Shown here in pieces: positions 33,070 to 44,000 of a DNA stretch of 64,000 nucleotides. The notes beneath the pieces were generated by a model that made no database searches, was not told the origin of the DNA, and saw nothing but the letters and a program-made list of their open reading frames with translations. The position numbers and the translations under genes were made by a program. Within the stretch, counting starts at the first letter, position 1. Each line of letters starts with the position of its first letter. Source of the DNA: Iris pallida (taxonomy: Eukaryota > Streptophyta > Magnoliopsida > Asparagales > Iridaceae); assembly GCA_029216955.1 (NCBI GenBank), contig JANAVB010010791.1, forward strand, positions 3,598,274-3,662,273. The letters are read 5' to 3'.

Positions 33070-34834
33070 GTGAGCAGAAAATAGTATGATTATCATAGAC
33101 GATTTGCTTGGTGTGAGTCAGGTTGCCAAGTTCAATGAAGATATGATTGGGGGGCTCGAAGGTGAGGTCGAGTTCCACACATATCTTAGCGTAGTGGGCT
33201 TTGGTCAGGTTGCTTGTTTCTGCTGCAGTGGCCACATATGTCCTAAATGAGTTGGCTATACGCCTAAGAGCTGCTGGTACGAAACAAATGAAGGAAAGGT
33301 TAGAAAGGGTCACCCAGGCAGCAACCATCGCTGAGTCTTTCTTAGTGTTAAAGCTCACTGACCACTTGATTATCTTTATCTGGTAGGAGTCAACCCTACT
33401 GGTGCCTTTAGACCACACGGTCCTGTTGTCAAGATCGGAGGGGAGATAGAGCAGAATATGCCTAGGGTCAAGGGGTGCCTCCCTGTATTCTGCAGAGAGC
33501 CGCCAACTGGCAATAACCTCTTGAACCCGGGAGAGTTTATGGCAGCCTGAAAAGAATTTAAGAAGGAAGGAGTGGGGGAAGGAGGTGGCCAGGAAGGTCC
33601 ATTCCTGGTCAGTGAATGGTACAGTAAGCACAGGAGATGCCAGCAAATACTAAACATCGAGGTGGGGGACGTCAGGGAACAGGAGTCCCTGCTTGGACGC
33701 CCTGTCCGGACAAAGCTTGTCGGCAAAGGAAGGCATCGGAGGACCCATCAAGGTATGGTGTCCCTGAGCCACGCAGGGGGCAGGCCGTACGGAGGAGGAG
33801 GAGGAGGACGGAGGAACTGCCGGCCGGCGGGCCCGCTCCAAGCTGGGGATGAGAGCGATGAGGTCATCAGGGAGAGAACAACCAGAGGGGAAGGGGGAGG
33901 AGGAGGGTGTCACTGAGGGTGTTCTTAAGGGTGCGACACGACCGCTAAGATCGATCACGGCTGGGGGCAGGACCAGACAAGGCTGGAAAGCAGCGAGGCC
34001 GGGAGGGGCTCCGGGCTGGGCGCTAGTACCTCTCGCATCAGCCTGCAAAGAAGATGGAGGAGTAAGGACAGAGGGGAGAGAGAAGGGATAAGTTGGCCGA
34101 AGGAGGGGTGGTGGGGAGGTGGCAACAGCTGGCGGTAGCACAAGCAGGAGTGCCAGCTGCCTGAGGGAATGTGCCCCCACAGAAGTCAAAGCTGTATGCA
34201 CCCACAGGGGGAGGGCCGCCGAAAGCGTGCTAAGAGGATGGATGGCCATATGCGCCCAGAGAGGGGTCGACACAGAATGTGCCAACATGGGACGGGGCGC
34301 CATATGTGCCTGCAGAGGCAGGAGGGGGGCCACCATATGTGCCCACAGAGGAAGGGAGAGCATATGCACCTACAGAGGAAGGGCGAGCATATCGCCCGCA
34401 GGGGTAGGGCCGTATGCGCCCGCAGAGGCAGGTGAGGGGCCGCCATAAGCACCCACAGAGAAAAGGCGAGCAAACGCGCCCACAGGGGTAGGGTCTCCAT
34501 GTGTGCCAATAGAGGGAGGGCGATCATATGCGCCAACAAGCAGAGGGGTGCATAGCTGCGCGACCCCTGGCCTCGAGAATGCACCGCAAGGAGAATGAGC
34601 GAAAAGTTCGAAATTCGAATTCGAATGTTGGTACTCCCCCTCGAACTCCATTCCCGAGGTGGGCAGAGAGAAGATCAGCCTAGATGCTGCAGCCTCCCCC
34701 GGAGAGAAAAAAGCGGCAGAGGGGCGCCGCCCGGCGCTCCGGAGCAGGTCGGAACCGGACTGCGCCCCGGCAAGATCGGTGAGAGAAGAAGCAGAGGGCG
34801 CAGAGGGATCCTGGTGGGGGCGGGCCGTGTTCAC
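33070..34834 (-). pseudogene. LINE ORF1 (DUF4283-type nucleic-acid-binding protein), 5' part
   Basis: One minus-strand frame from about 34834 to 33070 with stops at 34370 and 33650. The true ATG lies upstream and is unclear. The N-terminal half is Pro/Ser/Ala-rich with tandem Gly-Ala-Tyr repeats (34210-34545). 33646-33100 is a DUF4283 domain: SFLLKFFSGCHKLSRVQEVIASW, then LPSDLDNRTVWSKGT-like residues, followed by the inter-domain segment with AKICVELDL. The zinc knuckle starts at 33090 and is cut by element A; it resumes at 6857. The role would be coating LINE RNA. Confidence 0.8.
34210..34545 (-). repeat. Tandem repeats in LINE ORF1
   Basis: About ten imperfect copies of a 27-33 bp unit with core CATATGCGCCCACAGAGG, translating on the minus strand to Pro-Val/Ser-Gly-Ala-Tyr type repeats. 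The frame is kept across most copies. Confidence 0.75.
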
Positions 34835-35075
34835 CGAGGGGGGACGACCAGGCGAGAACGGAGGGCGCGAGGGGGACGAGGGGGAGGGAGGAGCCTGGCG
34901 AGCCGAGGGGGAGGGCGGTCGGGGAACGGGGGGAGGGGCTGCGGGCCGTTGACAGCAAGGAGTTCGAGAGGTGGGTCACTTGGCCGGACCCGGTAGGGGC
35001 CACCATGCGAGGAGGGAGAAAGGAGGATGACTGGGCGGGCGTCCGTCGGCATAGATGGGACCGGAGGGAGTCCCC

Positions 35076-35171
35076 CTCACCTGCAGGAGAGCGCCGGGCT
35101 GGGGAGCTTATATTTATTTATTTATAATTTGTTTTTTCTCACCTGCAGAAGAGCGCCGGACTGGGGAGCTC
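35076..35171 (-). repeat. Direct doublet at the LINE 5' end
   Basis: Two copies of a 34-35 bp segment (35076-35110 and 35138-35171), differing at a few bases, separated by 27 bp of A/T. On the minus strand each contains CTGCAGGTGAG. It may be part of a repeated 5' UTR/promoter. Confidence 0.6.
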
Positions 35172-35187
35172 ATTCTCTCAAATTGTC

Positions 35188-35318
<131 letters not shown>

Positions 35319-35398
35319 TGCATTGAATGAAGATATATAAGTATATATAAATGTCTTTGCTATTGAGTGTAACCTAGGGAGTAATGAGTTAGTTTAGG

Positions 35399-35632
35399 AT
35401 TGACCCAACGAGCCTAGATTAGTTGAGTTGACTAGCAAGTTGACCAAATTGACAAAAGTCAACTTTGGGTCAAACTTGATCCAAATCGACTCAAACAGAC
35501 TTAGAATGACTTGATAACTTGTGTTTGACCTAAAAATTAGTAAATGGACTAGTTGACTTATAGTTGACCAAGTTTTGACTAGAGTTGACTAGGGTTGACC
35601 AAAGTTGACCAAGGGTTGACTTTAACCTAGAA
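35399..35632 (+). promoter_or_regulatory. TTGAC (W-box-like) array in LTR D
   Basis: About 12 TTGAC on the plus strand and two on the minus strand in 234 bp, many as GTTGACCA or GTTGACTA. TTGAC[CT] is the WRKY-factor core. A smaller cluster is at 43965-44030 in LTR F. Function is inferred only from the motif. Confidence 0.5.
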
Positions 35633-38622
35633 GGACCTAGAATCATGTAGAATTGCATTGTAGACCTTTCTTATGATATTTTAGACCATGTTGTGACTTA
35701 TGGTTATTTTAATAGGATTACATCACTCCAGTTCAGTTACACTTCCTCATCAGCAGTTTGGATTATCAGTCGAGTACATTGTCTGACCGTTTCATACTTG
35801 TTTGGACATATTCACTTGTTATAGACTAGTTTACTTGATGCTGTCACGATGTTATCACGGATTAGTACTATATGGATCTCTTCATGCGATGTTATCCCCT
35901 CGGATACATCGGGTATATTGTGCTCATGTACTTTATCGTGTGCATCATCTACTCCTTGTATTCGTATTATACATGTGCAACTCATGTGACATTCATGTAT
36001 ACTCATGATCATCTGAGCTTTTCATGTATAAAACCAGTTGTTTTATATGGACTGATTCTCCATGTGAGATACTACTTTTCATGTGCAATAACATAACCTG
36101 GACAGATCCTTATGTACTGATTAGGGCAGGAGGGAGTATTTATTTGGTTATGTGATCTACACCATTATTATGTGCAACTCCAAACTAGATTTAAGTCATG
36201 TACAACCTAAGCCAGTTTACATAACCAGATTGTGCTCTAAATCACGTAGTTAGTTCAGTTCTCTTATCTATATCTTGTTTATCTATTTTGATTATACCAT
36301 GTTCTCACTACAAGAATAAGGGCTTTTCTTGACGGGCATTCCCCGTCAAGAAATGGATATTTTGACGGTTGCAGATCCGTCAACTAGGCCAGAGTCAAGA
36401 AAAGATCCCTCCCCCTTTTCTTGACGGTCGCTGGCATGGCTTTTTTTACGGTTTTTGGCCGTCATATTAAGTAATTTTCTTAATTGCTTTTAGCCGTCAA
36501 GATAGCAGTTTTTAGAAACCGTCAATGTAGGTGAAAACTTTTCTTGACTCCGGCCTAGATGACGGTAATTAGCCGTCAAGAAAAGCTATTTTATAGCAGG
36601 ATTGATTTAATTGTTGACGTTTTATAACCGTCAAGAGAAACAAAAGCCAAAATTTTATTTATAATTATATATTAGAATTGAACACACACATAATATCAAT
36701 AATCCAGAAGATATACATACATCAAATAAGAATAAAATCCAATTTTTGTATTAACAAATTGTATATTGTTCATACACCACAACTTCCAACACATCCAACA
36801 CTTGTCCAACCACAAACATCCAATACTTGTCCAACCACAAACATATTCAACCAATGTATGTAGATTTCATAAATCTTAAACTTCAAAAACTGATAATTAT
36901 ACAAATAAACCAAAAAAAGTAGCAAACTCAGTCGTAGTACATCCCTCCCATATTCACGGCACCTTTATTTTTCATGTAGTTCCTGAAAGAACAAGAGTAC
37001 AAATTACCAATTTATGTTAATGAGCTTGTTGACCAATAAGAAAATAAGAGAACAATATCCTGGAGAAAAAAAGAAGAAGAGTATAATAACTCAGCTGAAC
37101 TATCATGAACAATATTTGGAAGAGTAGACTACAAATAAGAGCATAAGAGTAAAAGGAATAGTATTATAAAATACAATACTACTGCAAATACAAATAGCTT
37201 TGCACTTTCTGTAATAAATTAATTTAGGTGCACCATTGGAAGGAAGTCATTTCTGGTTTGAAATGTTGATTAAAAACTTATATTCATCTAATGCAAACTG
37301 TTGCACTAGCTAAATACGCTTATTGCCACTTCAGTTTCCTGTATATGGAATTCTCCTATGCCACTGCCTGCAGAAACTAACTGTTGAATTGACCATTTTC
37401 TTATTTAGGTCTCATTCTAGTTATTTGATGGAAATATCAAACAACACAGCTTCGGTATTACTGGTTTGAGAGTGATCAAATAAAGGATATTAAACATGAC
37501 TGCTAGATCCTTAGTCTATGAAAGAAATTGAAGCACATTAAGATAGTAATAGCTAAGCTTAACAAATATTGTTCTTTACCATCTGTTTTGGATCTATCAA
37601 CTTAGCTAAATGATTGGTCTTTCAAAAAGAACTAGTATAAATATATAAACCTCATCCCTCATGAACACTCTATTATTTTTGTGCCATACCAAGGACTTTG
37701 ACAGTTTACATGAAGGAGATCCATATCCCTTTCTACTCTCTTTGACAGTTTACATCAAGAAACCAGCACAAAAATTCAGTATCAGGAAAAACAATCCAAA
37801 CTAAGAGCAACATTTGGGAAAACAGGCACACCTGATTAATATCTTCATCTGTAAACTGCAATAATGGCCTGAAACCTTTGTTAGTCGAATCGTTGTTTAT
37901 CTGTCCATTTAAATCAAAGCAACAACCAATGGAAGAATAAATGACTAGAAGGAGAAAACTACACAAAAATGTTCATATAGAAGTAAGATTTCTTATTTGA
38001 GGGAAGTAGGAAAGACGTAATATTCCCCACCAACAGTGTTCCTAATTAATCATACAAGATTCAGAAAATGGACTAGTAATAACCAATAGGATGTTCATAT
38101 GATTGGAAAAGATGAGACTAGAAAATAATTTCAGACTAACAACCTGGGCATCTACTTTCTACTAACCTGGGCATCTAATGATGCCCAGGTCCATATAGGC
38201 ATTTCTTACAAGAAAGTGAGCCAACCTGGGCATTTCTTATTGGGAAAATGAGAGGATTCATATAGGCATCATTAGACCTGGGCATTTCTTACACAGAAAC
38301 CAAGTATTAAACAACTTGGAAAGTTTAAGTACCACATATATGGACAATGTAGCACAGATTACTTTATTTTTCTTACTGATGCCTTAGACAACCTCCCAGA
38401 ACCACTGTACGACAGGAGATGCGTTACTACAGCCATAATACTCGATATTTGCTCTCAAGTTATCTCACTATGGAATGCAAAAAAAACTCTTAAACAGAGA
38501 AAAGTATGGAAACAATTTGGAGAATTTATGATGTACTACTGACTTCTCCATGAAAATCCTGTGCCTCTTTCTTACTATGGAACCCAAAAAAACTTAAGCA
38601 ATGCAGAATTCCTACGGTAAGG

Positions 38623-39024
38623 GTGAATCCAGTGTGCATTTACATCAGTGCACTGGGAGTTCTGCCACTGGGTATACGGGGTGGCTTGTGCAACTGCAGT
38701 AGGAACTGTACAGTATGTATCAGGGGGAAAATATGGAAGAAAGATGGTTACTCTTCAGATTCTGTTATGCTTAATGCTATTGTTAAGGGCATGTTAGAGA
38801 ATGGTGAAGTAAACAGAGCTATGGGGTTTGTTGCAGAAGTGGATAAATTTAAATTTATCCTTGAGGCATCTACAGCATCAACCATAGTGGATCAACTCTC
38901 AAAGGATGGACATTGTCATCATCATATAAAAATGCTTCCTAATTTTTCTCAACATTGTGTAAAGAGTAATGAGGTTAACATCGACTCGTCTATATCATCA
39001 TTGATACATAAAATTTCTGGGTAA
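38623..39024 (+). pseudogene. Captured fragment resembling the C-terminal end of a PPR protein
   Basis: Plus-strand open frame of 133 codons. From about codon 46 it reads DSVMLNAIVKGMLENGEVNRA and then a segment ending STIVDQLSKDG...LPNFSQ, the pattern of a last pentatricopeptide repeat plus tail in restorer-like PPR proteins (Asn at helix start, Gly-Glu/Asp turn, Ala in helix B). No start-proximal repeats are present. It lies inside the CACTA element, opposite to the splice-signal-bearing pieces around it, so it was probably acquired separately. It is unlikely to be functional. Confidence 0.5.
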
Positions 39025-39494
39025 ACACCAAAATGGAGGTCATATAAAGTTTTTCACTTGATACATCGACTCGTCTATATCATCATCACCATATGAAGTA
39101 GTTTATTACCTGAAGATAGGAAATCCATTCAGTAAATTCTCTAATCTTGGTCCGGACATCACCATTAGTGAATTGCAATCACCTATAAAGCACACAAATA
39201 TGAATAAAAAATAAGAGTATATGACGTAATTTATAATAACTATATTTTATACAAAGAGTGAGATTTATTTTTATTTTATACGTAGGAGTGAGATTTATTT
39301 TATTTTTAAAAGGGACATATCAAACACCTAAATGATGCCCCTTTGTACTGGTTATCCTTCTTTGGACGCGTTTGAGGCCGTGACGACCGAGTAAAGCATT
39401 TCTCAATGAAAACCATCCTTCCCAAAATTCTAGAATATTTTTTCAAAGACGCCTATTCAAAGAGAATGGGGACGCTCTTTCTATAATAATTACT

Positions 39495-39859
39495 CATTTA
39501 CACAATGGCCTTCATCCGGAGTACTGTATCAAGTGCCTTCATCGGGGCCACTCGATCGCCGCTTGCAAATCAAACCTCCCCAAAGAAGTATGGATCCCTC
39601 ACTCATCCCCTCGTCCACCTCAGCGGCCAATGCCTCAGTTAAGCAAACGTCATGGAAAGGGAAGTCACCCCAAACCCGGAGTCCTCTCTATCTTAGGCCA
39701 AGGCTCACCCCTCCCTCTAAAGAGCTTCCCACCTCAAATTCCCAACAACTTACCACCATAAGAGAAGAAACCCCAGGCCAAGAGCAGCGACACCATCGGT
39801 CCCCCCCCAGCGACAGCAGCAATTTTATTGTATCCCAAACCCTATTAGAAAATTTGTAA
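39495..39859 (+). pseudogene. Captured fragment with a CCHC zinc knuckle (LINE ORF1/gag-like)
   Basis: Around 39522-39575 one frame reads Cys-Ile-Lys-Cys-Leu-His-Arg-Gly-His-Ser-Ile-Ala-Ala-Cys, a perfect C-X2-C-X4-H-X4-C knuckle in the style of plant LINE ORF1 proteins. A Pro/Ser-rich stretch follows in an overlapping frame to 39859 (stop). It is unrelated in sequence to the LINE in this window as far as I can see. It is probably sequence acquired by the CACTA element. Confidence 0.55.
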
Positions 39860-41012
39860 CTGTTAAATACTTCCATATAGTTTCTATAAAACTAGAAATT
39901 TACATATAAAATAGATCAAAATTTCATACTTTAATATCAGTACAGATTACTGATCATGTAATTTATTACCAACTGAACTAAATTTAGCAAAACATAAAAA
40001 AGAGGAATTCTTGGAATATTTTCCCCACTGACTACTTTTGCCTGTAATAGTGAAGCACTGGAATCAAACTTTCATCACCAAATAGAAAGAAAATTTAATG
40101 AATGGATAATTTATTGCTAATCAAACTAAATTTTGAAAAGAAAATCTTCTCTAAATATTTTCCCTATTATAACAGTTTGCACGTCAAAGTAAAAGCACTT
40201 GTATCAAAAAAAATTACAAAGAAAAATTAAATCAGAGAAGAAAACGAGAAATTGACCAACAAAACTCTCAAACAAAAAATCCACAATACTAAAAGAAGAA
40301 ACCCTAACATTGTCACACACATAAAGAAAGCCCTAAATTGATGCATTTAAAAAGAATTTTTTTTAAAAAAACTAAAAACTTAAAAAAACTTATAGTCCAA
40401 AGTCAGTGGGAAGCGGTGGAGGGATTCGGAGGAGTCAAAGATGGCGCCGACGTCGACGTCCAGAGGAGGAGTCTGAGAGGAGAAGGAGTGGCGTCTGCTT
40501 TTGGGAGGCCGAGAGGAGTAGGCATCGAGAGGAGGAGTGGCATCTGCTTTTGGAGGCCGAGAGGAGGGAAGTCGAGAGGAGTAATTTTAGGGGAAAGGGT
40601 TAGGGTTTCTCTATTAGTGAGGAGAAAGAGAAGAGGAGTGTGGGGCTCTTTAGAGGAGAGGAGCGGGGGGCTCTGTGGGAGACTCTTTAGAGGAGATGAG
40701 TGGGGGCTCTCTCTCTTAGGGAGGAGAAGGTTAAGAAGAGAGGAGAAAAGAAAGGCGACGATCGGGAAAATAATTGTTGGGTTCATCCATTAAAAAGAAC
40801 CACAACCGTCAACATATATAAAAGATTTGAAAAAATTACTAAAATGGCAGCTGAAAATATCCCGCCAAGTTTTTTGCACATATATTACTTGACGGTTATC
40901 ACGAAACCGTCAATAAATAAATTGCTATTTCTTGACGGGTCATCTAAAATCGTCAACATACATGCTATAAAATTGCTAATTTAACAAAAAAAGGTCATCT
41001 CTTGACTTAAGC

Positions 41013-44000
41013 TGTAACACCCAGTTTCTGGAATGAGGGTATTTTTGAAATTTTGTATTTATAATTATTATTTATTGCATTTAAATCATATTATGATTTT
41101 TGGTGATTTTTAATCAATTTAAAATTGTTTTAAGTTATGGCTTGTGATTTTGACTTTGACTAGTTGAGACCTTGTAGACTAGCCTAGAAGCCAACCCTAG
41201 CTATGGTGACCCTAGTCTAACTTAAGTTAACCTATTTTAGTCATTAGAAATTAGTTTTGATATAGGAAGATTAAGTTTAAGTGAATGGTTTCATGACTTA
41301 TGACTTAACTCAATGACTTGTGATTTTTCAATTCATGACTTATGTAATTGAGCCATAGGCCCATGACTTAAGCCCAAACCCTAACAAACCCACCCATGGC
41401 AGCCAACCTAGGGTTTTCTACCCCTATTTAATGTCTCTTCCATTTGTTCTTGCCTCTTTTATTAATTTTCCAAGTTTTGAAGAAAAAGGTAAAGAGCCAT
41501 CTTTCCCAATCCATAACTTTCTCATTTCAACTCCTTTTTAACTCTAGTCTTTTGCATTAGGACCTAATTATTGTTTATTTATTGTTGGTGGAGAGTAATC
41601 CCAGATTTTGAGCAATTTGGGGATCAGAGCTAGCAAGGAGGAACACTTTATTTTGGGACTTTTCTTGCTATTTGCATCTATAGGTAAAACCCCTTAAATT
41701 GTATTTAAATTTTGTTTTTTTTTTGTATTTTAGGCTAGATCTAGGAGTCCCCTAGATGTCCCTAGAATTTGGGTGGATTTCGTGTCCATTTGGTGTCTCG
41801 TACACGCGACACGATACACGTGGACACGGGGCAGACACCTAGACATGTTCTCCTAGTCCTGGCGAACCTAGGGACACGCCCATGTGGCATGAAGTGTCAC
41901 GTGTTGTGTCCATGAGTCAACTGTATCGCAGCATGATACAGTCTGTGCACGCGAAGTGTCTGTGCGTGTTTCGTGACTTGGTCACGCCGTGTCCAGTCGT
42001 GGAGACACGTGGGGACTTGTGTGGACTTTGGACACGTGTACGACTCTATCCTAAACTATTTTGTATGTGTTTATTGTATTTTCGAAATTGGAATTGAGGT
42101 TTCAAAATTCCTCTGATACTCAGTTTTACTGTGTACATTACACTGAAATAAAACCTGGGAATTTACTGTTTGTGTACACTGTCGAGTGTATATTTGGGTC
42201 GTGTACGTTAATTTATGGGACGAAATATGTGTGTGCTGTTGTTTTCCATATCATTCACCCTAACACATTACATTGGTTTGATAGTATCACACACATCACT
42301 GATTTTCTAAGTTTGTAAACCTATCTACTAATTGTCATTTGGACATAATAACCTGAATTACACATCAGTAAATTCTGAACACACATTGACACCCTATCTC
42401 CTAAACTGTCATTAACAATACATACAAATGTTCACACACATTACACATGTACACACACACAACTGCACTAAAAATCTGAGATGCTATTTCCTACACACAC
42501 TGTTAACTGAACCCATGATTTAAATTCCTGCACATTGAGTCTGTACACTGTTTAACTGAAATTTGGATTGGGGATTTGGTTTGTTAAATAAATATAAGTG
42601 TATTGGTTAACATATATGTTGATGTTTATATTTAAACTAAAATGTAGGGCTGAAACCTGGAATTAATTCTATTTTAAACTGTTTTGAATGTTAAATGGCC
42701 GTATCAGTCACATGTGTATTAGTTATTTAATGATGGATTACATGTGAGATTTGATTGGATTGATTATAGTCTAGGATTTGCAAGTGAGAAATGTGGGTTG
42801 GATTGTTCACTGTCATGCCTTTGTACTATCCATGTTGCCCTTGCCAAAGTGCATTAAGTTCAGTCTTCCTGTTAAACTTATGGTTCACTCCACTATTACA
42901 TGCTAAGTTCAGTCCCATATAGGTTTCATATGAGATATCAGCCTAATCTCCACTTGGATTGGTCTTCACCTTCACTTAATGTGACTTGTCCTGCCCTACA
43001 TTTCCTTTGGTTAGATTCCCTATTGCAGAAGCATGGCCCCCATTTCATTCATGGCTCTGTCCACTATGTTGTGTTCATTCCTACATTAACCTTCAAATGT
43101 CCAGGACATATATAGCCCTGCACTCTGCAATAGCCGTATTATCCACTGTATCATTAAATTTCCAAGTATCAAAACATGTATGTTAAGCCTGCAAACTTCC
43201 CTTCCTCCTTAACCACAGTATCTGCATACATTTAGATAGCTCACTGTACAGTGATCATCCACAGCATTCATGTTATCATCACAGATATCCTACAGCACTG
43301 GTACACATGAATCAGAGGCACACATACTATTTGATACTGCCTTGCATCATTAACCAACTGTATTTTACATCCCTGCATCAGGATGTATCTTGCAATTACC
43401 TACTGCACCAATTGCATACACTTTGTTGCCTTGCACTGTTCTGCACTTCCCTTTTATTGCCTTCACCAGATCACCATTTTATATGTGCAGACCCTTTTCT
43501 TCACATCATTTCTGTAGGTTCATATTTGCATACATTGCATTTCTGAGCCTATGAAACCTAAGATTGCCTAACCTGAACTGGAAACCTGGGACTATAATCT
43601 AGGAACCACATTGAATCAAATGTTCACCCATACTACAAATGTCCTACATTACACTGAATTTTACTAAGATTAACACACTAATATATCATCACACACATTA
43701 TGCTAAATGGCTCACCCTCTCACACATTAGATAGCGCTCTCTATTTCTATATATATGTATGAAGGAATGTAAACAGAATGTATGTATATATATATGGTAA
43801 TAGATATGTGTCATTGCCTAATATGTGATATGGCTTATAGTCTAGGTAGCATAGCCTATGGGGATCCCTTGTGTAGTTTAGGTAGCATAGACTTGTGTGA
43901 CTGGTATTGGTGTACTTGCTAGGATAGTCTTGGTTAGGCCTAGTGAGACTTGACTAGACTAGGATTGATCTAGTTGACTAGTGTAACTGACCCGAGTTGA

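Larger units (their letters stand above)
33070..35175 (-). mobile_element. LINE, 5' part
   Basis: Minus-strand 5' UTR and most of ORF1 of the LINE whose remainder is at 2622-6857. The first kilobase is very GC-rich. The left edge is the GTGAG duplication of element A. The right (5') edge is placed near 35175, where GC-rich sequence stops and Tekay-like LTR D begins; the exact base is uncertain. Confidence 0.75.
36928..40790 (-). pseudogene. Possible multi-exon gene or captured gene inside the CACTA element
   Basis: Minus-strand exon-like pieces with proper splice signals: 39182-39110 (acceptor TTTATAG, donor CAG/GTAATA), 37900-37832 (acceptor GGACAG, donor CAG/GTGTGC; open for 23 codons including LLQFTDEDINQ), and a final exon 36982-36928 (acceptor CTTTCAG) ending Asn-Met-Gly-Gly-Met-Tyr-Tyr-Asp-stop. 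40790-40330 resembles a 5' leader/first exon, C/T-rich with AAACCCTAACC and a repeated CTCCTCTCGGCCTCC segment. Exon phases do not join without further exons I cannot place. The rest (36990-38600) is AT-rich intron-like sequence. The family is not recognised; it may be a captured host gene or the element's own small protein. Confidence 0.4.

Noticed and set aside
33572..34448. Plus-strand ORFs opposite LINE ORF1
   Set aside because: Mirror images of the GC-rich ORF1; the DUF4283 residues are on the minus strand.
2622..35175. LINE inserted into LTR D, with the missing D start on its left side
   Set aside because: The left flank does not resemble the first 2.7 kb of LTR F and LTR E is on the other strand.
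35802..36096. ORF with hydrophobic residues in LTR D
   Set aside because: No homologous frame in LTR F; chance frame in AT-rich LTR.
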